Source: Gammaproteobacteria bacterium
GTDB taxonomy: Bacteria; Pseudomonadota; Gammaproteobacteria; Pseudomonadales; Halieaceae
Assembly: GCA_024742415.1 (NCBI GenBank)
Contig: JANSYN010000010.1
Span: 1 to 39,250 of the forward strand
DNA: 39,250 nucleotides
Reading direction: 5' to 3'
Under the pieces are notes generated by a model, which saw nothing but the letters and a program-made list of their open reading frames with translations, was not told where the DNA came from and did no database searches. The translations under genes and the position numbers were made by a program. Position 1 is the stretch's first letter; each line of letters starts with the position of its first letter. Positions 16,013-25,690 of this stretch are shown here, one piece after another.

Positions 16013-16028
16013 CTGTACATATATACAG
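16013..16028. promoter_or_regulatory. LexA box upstream of imuB
   Basis: CTGTACATATATACAG is a perfect CTGT-N8-ACAG site. It lies inside a larger dyad: 13-base arms TGCTAATACTGTA (16005-16017) and TACAGTATTAGCA (16024-16036) around a 6-base centre. Only the LexA repressor is expected at such a motif. It sits 64 bases before imuB (minus) and 142 bases before the divergent DUF2007 gene (plus), so it may affect both. Confidence 0.92.
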
Positions 16029-16170
16029 TATTAGCAGAGCTTGCGCTATTGTCCAATCAGCGCCGGAAGATATGTCGCTTATTGGCGCGCATGCAGCGAC
16101 TTTGTACTGCTGCGTGTATTACTTCACAATCGACGGGTAGTCCCATGAAGAGTGTTCACCCGGCCAGATT

Positions 16171-16491
16171 ATGCGCAAACTCACTGAATCACCGAGCCTT
16201 GTTGAGTTGAACCTGCTGTCGGGCTACCTGAAGAAAGAGGGCATCAAAACGACAATCCTCAATGAGCATCAGGGCGGTACGCCCGGTGTGCCACACTGGG
16301 CGTTGTCTGTGTGGGCTGAGCTGTGGATCGTTAATGACGGGCACTTTCATGCCGCGCAGCGCCTGTTTGAACAATACCAGCATGAGCGCACCCAGCCGCC
16401 ATCGGCCGACTGGCAGTGTGCCGGCTGTGGGGAATCCAACCCGGGAAATTTCGAGGCATGCTGGCGTTGTGCCCAGGCGCGTGCTGAGTAA
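16171..16491 (+). CDS. DUF2007 protein with C-terminal zinc ribbon
   Basis: A 106-residue protein. Residues about 1-70 match the DUF2007 'putative signal-transducing' domain (SLVELNLLSGYLKKEGIKTTILNE, then WALSVWAELWIVNDGHFHAAQRLFEQY). The C-terminus WQCAGCGESNPGNFEACWRC holds two CxxC pairs spaced as in a RanBP2-type zinc finger. In gammaproteobacteria DUF2007 proteins are often fused to such a ribbon; the role is unknown. The start ATG 16171 has no clear Shine-Dalgarno. It is divergent from imuB across the LexA box and convergent with the macrodomain gene, 26 bases away. Confidence 0.75.
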   Translation: MRKLTESPSLVELNLLSGYLKKEGIKTTILNEHQGGTPGVPHWALSVWAELWIVNDGHFHAAQRLFEQYQHERTQPPSADWQCAGCGESNPGNFEACWRCAQARAE

Positions 16492-16517
16492 GCTGCCATT
16501 GTTAAACGGCAGCATGG

Positions 16518-17048
16518 CTAGCGCGTCTGTGCGTTTTTGTGCCGGGCGAGTGCGGCGCTGAAGGCTGCAAAGCTCTCATCGCCAAACAGGTAGAAATGAA
16601 TCGACAATCCCTTGAACGCGCTATCGGCGCTTGTGCCAATGGCAATCTCTGCCGCCGCTGCCAGTGGATAAGCATAGACTCCGCAAGAGATGGCGGGCAC
16701 CGCCAGGATTTTGCAGTGGTTGTCCAGCGCCAGCCGGAAGGCACTACGATAGGCGCGCGCAAGTAGCGCTGCTGGGTTAGGGTCGATAGCGTAGCGCGGC
16801 CCCACCGTGTGGATGACATAGCGTGCCTTGAGATCGCCTGCGATGGTAATGCGCGCCTCGCCGGTAGGGCAGCGCACGTTGTTGACGGCTTTGATCTGCT
16901 TGCAGGCCTGCAGGAGTGCCGGACCTGCAGCGCGATGAATGGCGCCGTCAACACCGCCGCCGCCGAGTAGCGCCGGGTCGGCGGCGTTGACGATGGCGTC
17001 GACGCTGGCATTCGTAATATCGCCCCGGATCAATTCGATGTTGTGCAT
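16518..17048 (-). CDS. Macrodomain protein (O-acetyl-ADP-ribose deacetylase type)
   Basis: A 176-residue macrodomain of the YmdB/MacroD class, which removes ADP-ribose-linked acetyl or ADP-ribosyl groups from small molecules or proteins. The signature is intact. ELIRGDITNASVDAIVNAAD binds adenine. LLGGGGVDGAIHRAAGPAL is the catalytic loop, with the GGGGVDGAIH pattern and Asp. RYVIHTVGPRY and AVPAISCGVYAYPLAAAAEIA close the distal ribose site. It is on the minus strand downstream of imuA and the OsmC gene. Its ATG (17048) lies within the last codons of the broken GFA frame. Confidence 0.92.
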   Translation of the reverse strand: MHNIELIRGDITNASVDAIVNAADPALLGGGGVDGAIHRAAGPALLQACKQIKAVNNVRCPTGEARITIAGDLKARYVIHTVGPRYAIDPNPAALLARAYRSAFRLALDNHCKILAVPAISCGVYAYPLAAAAEIAIGTSADSAFKGLSIHFYLFGDESFAAFSAALARHKNAQTR

Positions 17049-17218
17049 GGGTCAATATGGCTGGCGGTTAGTGGGTAGACCTGATGGCGCGGTAATCCAG
17101 CGCTGCCAGTGCACTTCTTGCCGGTATGACGGTAACAGGCACAGGTAAGCAGAGGTGGTGCATTGAGTGTGTAGGTGGCAGCCTTGCACTGGCAACTGCC
17201 GGTTGCTGGAACAGGCAT
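17030..17218 (-). pseudogene. Truncated GFA-like gene fragment
   Basis: A 62-codon frame starts MPVPATGSCQCKAATYTLNA and continues PPLLTCACYRHTGKKC, then TGSAGLPRHQ. GxCQCxAxTYxL, APPLLTCAC and TGSAG correspond to the zinc-binding N-terminal third of GFA proteins (the GxCxCG motif, the CxC pair and GSAF loop), with two extra residues before TGSAG. The rest (normally about 130 residues) is missing; the frame ends inside the macrodomain gene start. It reads as a remnant left by deletion, not a functional gene. A short unrelated ORF is the alternative. Confidence 0.4.
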
Positions 17219-17226
17219 AGCGCTGG

Positions 17227-17661
17227 CTATACCTGTATTACCTTTGCGTGCAGGTGTGTTTCTGCAGAGAGCGAATTGGTGATCATGCAGGCCGCTTCGG
17301 ATTTTTCCATCACACGTTCTGCCTTGGCCGGATCGGTATCTGAAGGCACGGTGAGAGTTGCGGTGACGTTAAAGGCCGTGAATTTCATGGTGCGCTCGAC
17401 ACGATCCAGGGTGCCCTGGGCGGTAACGTCCAGTTGTGTCCACTCCAGCTTGGATGCCTGCGCCACAGCGCGAAACGTCAGTATGAAGCAGTCTGCCACT
17501 GCCGCAGTCAGCAGGTGCTCGGGTGACCACTGATCTCCCGGGCCGCCAAATTGCTCTGGCGGGGCCGATTGCAGGGCGGGCATGTTTGCGGCAGTCAGAG
17601 TGATGGTGCCGCTGGCTGATCCGCTGGCACTGACGTCGTAGCTGTGGGGGAATTCCTGCAT
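17227..17661 (-). CDS. OsmC-family peroxiredoxin-like protein
   Basis: A 144-residue protein of the OsmC/Ohr fold, which reduces organic peroxides with a reactive cysteine pair. The pattern GDQWSPEHLLTAAVADCFILTFRAVAQ gives the first conserved cysteine, and SEAACMITNSLSAETHLHAKV the second, in the right spacing and near the C-terminus. It resembles the YhfA/OsmC-like subgroup more than the Ohr type. It is on the minus strand, 120 bases after imuA, so it may be co-transcribed with it, although no direct evidence of an operon is present. Confidence 0.85.
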   Translation of the reverse strand: MQEFPHSYDVSASGSASGTITLTAANMPALQSAPPEQFGGPGDQWSPEHLLTAAVADCFILTFRAVAQASKLEWTQLDVTAQGTLDRVERTMKFTAFNVTATLTVPSDTDPAKAERVMEKSEAACMITNSLSAETHLHAKVIQV

Positions 17662-17780
17662 GAGCGTGTCCTTTAGGTGTTATCTGCGATGCTGTCGTGA
17701 GCCACCGTGTGAACAAGAGTATATCCCCGATTGCGCCTTTGTGCGTAGTGCAGGGCGAGGCTTGCATGTGTTCTAGCCGT

Positions 17781-18557
17781 TTACACGAGACTTATTTGCG
17801 AGCCACTGCCTGGCGGGCCATTGCCGTATGCCTGCGTGTTCTCGTTCCAACTCGGCACTTCCCACAATTGCGGTTGGTGGGGCACATCTTCTGTGGCGGG
17901 CAGATCGACATCTATGCCCTGGTTGCCGCCGCGTTGTTTGAGAATATGTACGCGCCGGTATTCACGCATTTGCAGGCGCAGCCCTGCCGGCGAGTGATTG
18001 ATGCCGGCTTCATTGGGACGAAACAGCACCGCCAGGGTGTCGGCACTGGCGGCTGCCAACTGCAGTTTGCGTAATTCGCTGTAGCGATATTCCTGCGCGC
18101 CGAGCCAGCTGAATACGGCGCTGCAGGTGGTGCTGCGCAGTGCCTGTTCAGTGGCCCAGAGTAAATCCTGCCGATTTTGCGGATGCACTAGAAGAATCTG
18201 CCCGGTGTCTATGCCCCGTGCCTGCAGCAGCGGAGCATAGGGGATGTAGGGCGGTGCGATAAAGACCTGCCAGCGGTGCTGTGTACTGAGCTGTTCCATA
18301 GCCGGCAGGAACAGGCCCATAGCGCCCATGCCGCTGCTGTCGCTCAGTACTTCTATGGTGCTGTCCAGTGGCCAGCTTTGCTGTTGTAGCGCGCCATCCA
18401 GCGTGCTGTAGCCGCTGGAAAGACCTTGTGCACTGCGGTACAGGCCGTTGGCCGATGCATTGCCGCTATTGGCGTTGCTGCTGTTGTTCAGAAAGTCGCG
18501 GGGGTAGCCGCGCCAGGTGTCGCTGCGGTTAATGACTTGTTCGAGCATGCTGTTCAT
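17781..18557 (-). CDS. imuA: ImuA, RecA/SulA-like mutagenesis accessory protein
   Basis: A 258-residue translesion-synthesis protein of the ImuA/SulA-like group. It has a RecA-like core with a degenerate P-loop (EVLSDSSGMGAMGLFLPAM), then VFIAPPYIPYAPLLQARGID and TGQILLVHPQNRQDLLWATEQALRS, both typical of ImuA. ImuA works with ImuB and the DnaE2 polymerase under LexA control. ATG 18557 follows GAGG at about eight bases; ATG 18548 is an alternative start. A LexA box lies 183 bases upstream, past a 12-base tandem repeat. imuB is 1.8 kb further on, not next in line, and no dnaE2 lies in this window. Confidence 0.88.
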   Translation of the reverse strand: MNSMLEQVINRSDTWRGYPRDFLNNSSNANSGNASANGLYRSAQGLSSGYSTLDGALQQQSWPLDSTIEVLSDSSGMGAMGLFLPAMEQLSTQHRWQVFIAPPYIPYAPLLQARGIDTGQILLVHPQNRQDLLWATEQALRSTTCSAVFSWLGAQEYRYSELRKLQLAAASADTLAVLFRPNEAGINHSPAGLRLQMREYRRVHILKQRGGNQGIDVDLPATEDVPHQPQLWEVPSWNENTQAYGNGPPGSGSQISLV

Positions 18558-18605
18558 GGGGTGCCTCGTGTGCCTGGCAGGTGTGCGCTTGTGCGCATGC
18601 GTTGC

Positions 18606-18699
18606 CTGTTATTGCCCTGTTGTGTTGTCTGTTGTGTTGTCTTTTGTATTGGCTGTTGTATTGCCTGTTGTGTTGTGTGTTGTATTGGCTGTGCATTGG
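18606..18699 (-). repeat. 12-bp tandem repeat in the presumed imuA leader
   Basis: About eight consecutive 11-12 base units with plus-strand consensus CTGTTGTRTTGN (18617, 18629, 18641, 18653, 18665 and 18677 start the full 12-mers). On the imuA strand the repeat reads as a CAA/ACA-rich, G-poor sequence. It lies between the LexA box and the imuA start and so should be in the transcript leader. Such sequence would be unstructured. Confidence 0.9.
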
Positions 18700-18739
18700 C
18701 AGTGTGTTGACAGGCAGCGGTGAGCATAATGCCAATATA

Positions 18740-18755
18740 CTGTATGCATATACAG
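18740..18755. promoter_or_regulatory. LexA box upstream of imuA
   Basis: CTGTATGCATATACAG is a perfect CTGT-N8-ACAG site inside the dyad TACTGTA-N6-TACAGTA (18738-18757), the same core as the imuB box. It lies 183 bases before the imuA start, unusually far, with the 12-base repeat array in between. Confidence 0.92.
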
Positions 18756-18857
18756 TAAAGTCCTACGGCAGCAAATGCAAGCGCCTGTGTCGGGCGGTAT
18801 TGGACAGTGGATGTGCATACGATCTGCCGGGTCAGGCTGCCAGAGGAGGGCGAAGGG

Positions 18858-19001
18858 AGAAAGGTGACCATAGAAAGGTGACCGTAGAAGGGTGATCGGA
18901 GAAGGGTGATCGGAGAAGGGTGACCGAGAAGGGTGACCGAGAAGGGTGACCGAGAAGGGTGACCGAGAAGGGTGACCGAGAAGGGTGACCGAGAAGGGTG
19001 G
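18858..19001 (+). repeat. 14-bp then 13-bp tandem repeat array
   Basis: Four 14-base units (AGAAAGGTGACCAT, AGAAAGGTGACCGT, then AGAAGGGTGATCGG twice) pass into six identical 13-base units AGAAGGGTGACCG (18914-18991) and a partial end unit. It lies in the 549-base gap between holA's 3' end and imuA. The gap also holds the LexA box and the 12-base array; no gene is seen in the gap. Confidence 0.95.
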
Positions 19002-19106
19002 CGGGAAAAATGCGGCGGGAATCTGTGGTGGATCAAGGTTGCTGCTGGTGGCTGTTCCCCACGCCAGGCACCTGACCGCTTGCGCCAGAGCGCTTACCCT
19101 GAGCGC

Positions 19107-20123
19107 TTACAGGCCCTTGACTCCACAAAGGGACGCGACCAGCCGCTCCAGGCGATCCCAGGGATTGCCGTCGGCATATCCTTTGATGCTGCCATCAACC
19201 AGCGCGGCTTGCTCGATCAGTGCGGCCAGCGATTCGCCGGTATGGCGTGCCAGGGCAGATTGCATCAGGGGCATGCGCGTGTTCCATACGCGCCGCGCTG
19301 CCAGCGCCTGTTGCGCGCTGGCACCGGCGGCGCATTCCAGTTGTACTTCAAACAGCGTGCGAATCTCGCGCGACAGGGCCCATAGCGCCATCGTCGCTTC
19401 GGTGCCTTCACCGCGCAGCCCCTGCAGGATGCGCAAGCTGGCGCCGGCATCGCCCTTGAGTGCGTTGTCGGCCAGGCCAAAGACGTTATAGCGGGCGTTA
19501 TCGGATACAGACGCGGTGACGGTGTCGACAGTCACACTGGCGTCGTTGGCCAGCAGTTTGAGTTTCTCGACCTCCTGCACCGCAGCCAGCAGGTTACCTT
19601 CTACGCGATCGCACAGCAGTTGCAGGGCATCGGGTTCAATCGACAGGCCCGCACTTTGCAGACGCTGCTGCATCCAGCGCGGCAACTCACTGGCCTTGAC
19701 CGGCCAGACCTGAATCGTCGCTCCGGCTTTATCCAGCGCCTTGTACCATTTGCTGTTGTGCGATTGCTTGTCGATCTTGCCCGCTACAAACAGTAGTACG
19801 TCTTCGCCGGCGCTCAGCTCCAGGTATTCGCACAGGGCCTTGCTGCCCTCGGCACCGGGCTTGCCACTGGGCAGGCGCAGTTCAATGAGTTTGCGTTCGG
19901 CAAAGAGCGACATCTCGGACGCACTTTGCAGTAGCTCATTCCAGTCAAACTTGTTGCCGCTGCCTTCAATGATGCGCCGTTCACTGCAGCCATCCTTGCG
20001 AGCGCGTGCGCGAATCAGATCGCAGCATTCCTGGATGAGGAGGGTTTCATCACCGCTGACCACATAAACAGGCAGCAGTTGTTTGTCGAGCTGTTGGCGA
20101 AGCTGTTCCGGCCGCACCTGCAT
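19107..20123 (-). CDS. holA: DNA polymerase III subunit delta
   Basis: A 338-residue clamp-loader delta subunit, which opens the beta sliding clamp. The start MQVRPEQLRQQLDKQLLPVYVVSGDETLLIQE is typical of HolA, followed by RARARKDGCSERRIIE and a degenerate AAA+ core, then the C-terminal collar (LADNALKGDAGASLRILQGLRGEG). Length matches the E. coli protein (343). It follows lptE with only three bases between stop and start, the usual lptE-holA order after leuS. Confidence 0.95.
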   Translation of the reverse strand: MQVRPEQLRQQLDKQLLPVYVVSGDETLLIQECCDLIRARARKDGCSERRIIEGSGNKFDWNELLQSASEMSLFAERKLIELRLPSGKPGAEGSKALCEYLELSAGEDVLLFVAGKIDKQSHNSKWYKALDKAGATIQVWPVKASELPRWMQQRLQSAGLSIEPDALQLLCDRVEGNLLAAVQEVEKLKLLANDASVTVDTVTASVSDNARYNVFGLADNALKGDAGASLRILQGLRGEGTEATMALWALSREIRTLFEVQLECAAGASAQQALAARRVWNTRMPLMQSALARHTGESLAALIEQAALVDGSIKGYADGNPWDRLERLVASLCGVKGL

Positions 20124-20126
20124 AAA

Positions 20127-20690
20127 CTAGCCCGGATCGCTGTTGGTGTTCTGCGTGCTGGCCGCGAAGAAACCCACACGACGCATGATTTGCTGCGCGA
20201 GTTCGACGCGCATCTCACTGCGCACCAGCCGAATTTCTTCTGATTTGCCCACCACATTGCGCGGGTCGTTTTCCATTTGCTTGAAAACGGAGGCTTCGGT
20301 CTCGGCAATGGCAATGGAGCCATCGGCCGCGCGCACACTGAAGTTTGCACTCATGGTCAGTTCGAACTCGGCGGCCCTGGCCTCGGAGTTCAGCGACAGA
20401 TTGCGCTGCTGAAAGCGCTCACCGCCAACGATCAGCGTGTAGTTTGCTGTACTGCGGTCCTTCCAGGTTACGCCGTTCACTTCAAACCTTGAAATCAGTT
20501 CCCGGCTGAATTCACTGTTGGGATTGCCGATGATCAACGCCATGCTTTTCCAGTCATCGGGCAACACGGTCGCGGTGTTGTCGCCACCACGCAATTGAAA
20601 GCCGCAGGCGACCAGCGCATTGACCAGGATGAACAGCGCCAGAAAACGCGGGCCGCGGCTGAGCATTAACGTGTGCATAGGAGCATTCAC
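20127..20690 (-). CDS. lptE: LPS-assembly lipoprotein LptE
   Basis: A 187-residue outer-membrane lipoprotein that plugs LptD in the lipopolysaccharide export machine. The N-terminal signal ends in the lipobox LVACGFQLRGG; the Cys followed by GFxLRG is the LptE hallmark. VVGKSEEIRLVRSEMRVELAQQIMRRV near the C-terminus is also characteristic. The longest start is GTG 20690; ATG 20678 (MHTLMLSRG) gives a more usual signal length. It is co-oriented with leuS (10 bases upstream) and holA, probably one transcript. Confidence 0.93.
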   Translation of the reverse strand: MNAPMHTLMLSRGPRFLALFILVNALVACGFQLRGGDNTATVLPDDWKSMALIIGNPNSEFSRELISRFEVNGVTWKDRSTANYTLIVGGERFQQRNLSLNSEARAAEFELTMSANFSVRAADGSIAIAETEASVFKQMENDPRNVVGKSEEIRLVRSEMRVELAQQIMRRVGFFAASTQNTNSDPG

Positions 20691-20699
20691 CGGTCGCGA

Positions 20700-23315
<2,616 letters not shown>

Positions 23316-24848
23316 TTATGCGGTGTCACGCCAAAAGCCGATGTACATCAGGTACATGAGAATAAGGCACAGCGCACAGGCCGCGATGATCGGTGTGGTG
23401 CCAAAGCTGCCGAAAGGGGTCTCGCCCAGCATGGCCTCGGCCTCACCCACCAGTGTGGTGGCGACAAAGCGCTCTGAGCGTGCTACCACGCGGCCCTGGT
23501 GATCGATGATCGCAGACACGCCGTTGTTGGTACCGCGCAACACGTAGCGTCCTACCTCGCGCCCGCGCATCTGGGCAATCTGCAGGTGCTGTAGCGGGCC
23601 GATAGAGTCGCCAAACCACGTGTCGTTGCTGATGGTAACGATGAGGTCGGTGTTGCGCGAGTTTTTCGCGACGAGGTCGCCATAGACGATCTCATAGCAA
23701 ATAAACGGCGCCACGCGATAGCCGCTGGCGCGCAGTGCACTCTGGTTGGCCGGGCCTGGGCTGAAACCTGACATGGGCAGGTCAAAAAAGGCGATCAAAC
23801 CGCGCAGCCATTTCTCCAGTGGCACATACTCGCCAAACGGCACCAGTCGCTGCTTGTGGTAGACGCCCTGGCCAAAGCCCAGTGCGGCGATGCTGTTGTA
23901 GTATTCGCCGCCCGCCACGGGGCTGTAGGGAATACCTGTGATGATCGTCGTGCGCGCCTCGCTGGCGCGCTGCGCCATTGGCTGCAGAAAATCCTGCGCC
24001 CGCTGGTAGTAGTTGGGCACGGCCGATTCCGGCCAGACGATAATGTCGTACCCCAGCAGCGGTTCTGTCGCGTCCTCGAGTTGCTGCAGGATGGGGCGGT
24101 ACCATGCGCGGTTCCATTTGTTTTCCTGCGCGACATCGGGCTGCACAATCGCAACACGCAAGGGTTCTTCGGTAGCACGCGCAACCCACTGTGTAGGTTT
24201 CAGAATGGCGCCACCACCCCAGACGGTAATGATGGCAACGGCGTACGTGGCCCAGGCCACCAGACGCCGGCTGCGCCAGGCCAGGAACAAACAGCTGCCG
24301 GTGAGGGCAACGATAAACGATAAGCCGAAGACTCCGGTGACCGGTGCCCAGCCGGCAATCCATGTGTCAATGTGCGCATAGCCCAGATACAGCCAGGGGA
24401 AGCCGGTGAGAAACCAGTCACGCAGCCATTCGAACAGCACCCACAGGGCGGGGAAGCCCACCAGCATACCGCCCGGCAGTGGCCGCACAAAGCGCACATA
24501 ACACCACGCGAATAGTGCATGTAATAGCGCCAGTGCGGCGCAGAACAGGGCCGTCAGCGCAACAGCCAGGGGTATGCCGGCATTGCCGTGCACATGAATA
24601 CTGACGTACACCCAGGACACGCCGGTACCAAACAGGCCCGCGCCAAACAGCCAGCCGCGCCATAGCGCCTGGCGCGCGCTGCAGGTACATAGCAGGTAGG
24701 AGTAGAGCGCGCAGCTGGCGATGCCCGCTGGCCATACGTTAAAGGGGGCGAGCGAGAGGGTGATCAGGGCGCCGGCGAGCGGCGCCATGAGCAGGACAAA
24801 TCGGGTACTCAGGCCGCTTTCGATGCGCATACCCGTGAGCGGCTTCAA
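23316..24848 (-). CDS. lnt: Apolipoprotein N-acyltransferase
   Basis: A 510-residue polytopic enzyme of the inner membrane that adds the third acyl chain to lipoproteins. It has six or more N-terminal hydrophobic segments and a periplasmic nitrilase domain. The catalytic triad is recognisable: Glu in IIVWPESAVPNYY, Lys in YHKQRLVPFGEYVP, and Cys in PFICYEIVYGD. The start may be TTG 24848, overlapping the corC stop as TTGA, or ATG 24830 (MRIESGL). It lies in the conserved order ybeZ-ybeY-corC-lnt. Confidence 0.95.
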   Translation of the reverse strand: MKPLTGMRIESGLSTRFVLLMAPLAGALITLSLAPFNVWPAGIASCALYSYLLCTCSARQALWRGWLFGAGLFGTGVSWVYVSIHVHGNAGIPLAVALTALFCAALALLHALFAWCYVRFVRPLPGGMLVGFPALWVLFEWLRDWFLTGFPWLYLGYAHIDTWIAGWAPVTGVFGLSFIVALTGSCLFLAWRSRRLVAWATYAVAIITVWGGGAILKPTQWVARATEEPLRVAIVQPDVAQENKWNRAWYRPILQQLEDATEPLLGYDIIVWPESAVPNYYQRAQDFLQPMAQRASEARTTIITGIPYSPVAGGEYYNSIAALGFGQGVYHKQRLVPFGEYVPLEKWLRGLIAFFDLPMSGFSPGPANQSALRASGYRVAPFICYEIVYGDLVAKNSRNTDLIVTISNDTWFGDSIGPLQHLQIAQMRGREVGRYVLRGTNNGVSAIIDHQGRVVARSERFVATTLVGEAEAMLGETPFGSFGTTPIIAACALCLILMYLMYIGFWRDTA

Positions 24849-25690
24849 CTGTGCAGAGGGCGCATGCGCAGGCTGTGGATCTTGCGCTGATCGGCGTTGA
24901 TCACCTTGAACTCGTAGTTGTCGATAGTGGCGACCTCATTGCGTGTTGGCATGTGGCCGAAGGCGTGAATGACCAGCCCACCGATAGTGTCGAATTCCTC
25001 ATCACTGAACTTGCTTTCAAAATACTCGTTGAAATCGTCTATCGGCGTCAGCGCCTTGATCAGGAAGTCATCACTGGAAATCTTGCGAATGAAGCGGTCG
25101 GCCTGCGCGTCGGTTTCATCCTCGATTTCGCCAACGATCTCCTCGAGTACGTCTTCGATTGTCACCAGGCCAGCAACGCCACCATATTCATCGATCACAA
25201 TGGCCATGTGGTTGCGGTTCTCGCGGAACTCGCGCAGCAATACGTTCAGGCGCTTGCTCTCAGGCACCACAACGGTGGGCCGCAACAGGTTTTTGATGTC
25301 AAAGTTATCGCGGCTGGGCTCTAGAATCTGTGGCAGCAGATCCTTGGCCAGCAGAATGCCCAGGATATCATCGGAGCTTTCGCCCACCACCGGGTAACGC
25401 GAGTGGGCAGACTCGATGATCTGCGGCAGCAGTTCCTCGAGTGTGGACTCTGCCTTGATCACGCGCATCTGCGCGCGTGGCACCATGATGTCACGCGCCT
25501 GCATGTCACTGACCTGCATGGCACCTTCCATGATGTTGCGCGCATCGGCGTCGATGACGTCGTTCTCGGCGGCTACCTCGAGAACGTCTTCAAGGTCGCC
25601 GCGGTTGCGCGGCTCGCTGGAAAACAGCAGGGTAATCTTGTCTATCCACGACCGGTCACCGTTATCGTGGCCGGGCTTGTCCTCGTTCAT
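24845..25690 (-). CDS. corC: CorC/HlyC-family CBS-domain protein
   Basis: A 281-residue soluble protein with two CBS domains (about 70-190; ARDIMVPRAQMRVI and LRPTVVVPESKRLNVLL) and the C-terminal CorC_HlyC transporter-associated domain (DFNEYFESKFSDEEFDTIGGLVIH). Known as CorC or YbeX in E. coli, it is linked to magnesium/cobalt efflux and ribosome-related phenotypes. The sequence DEYGGVAGLVTIEDVLEEIVGEIEDETD is diagnostic. It overlaps lnt by four bases (TTGA) and its ATG touches the ybeY stop. Confidence 0.93.
   Translation of the reverse strand: MNEDKPGHDNGDRSWIDKITLLFSSEPRNRGDLEDVLEVAAENDVIDADARNIMEGAMQVSDMQARDIMVPRAQMRVIKAESTLEELLPQIIESAHSRYPVVGESSDDILGILLAKDLLPQILEPSRDNFDIKNLLRPTVVVPESKRLNVLLREFRENRNHMAIVIDEYGGVAGLVTIEDVLEEIVGEIEDETDAQADRFIRKISSDDFLIKALTPIDDFNEYFESKFSDEEFDTIGGLVIHAFGHMPTRNEVATIDNYEFKVINADQRKIHSLRMRPLHS

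Noticed and set aside
18858-19001. CRISPR array
   Set aside because: Units are 13-14 bases and contiguous, with no spacers and no cas genes, so this is a tandem repeat.
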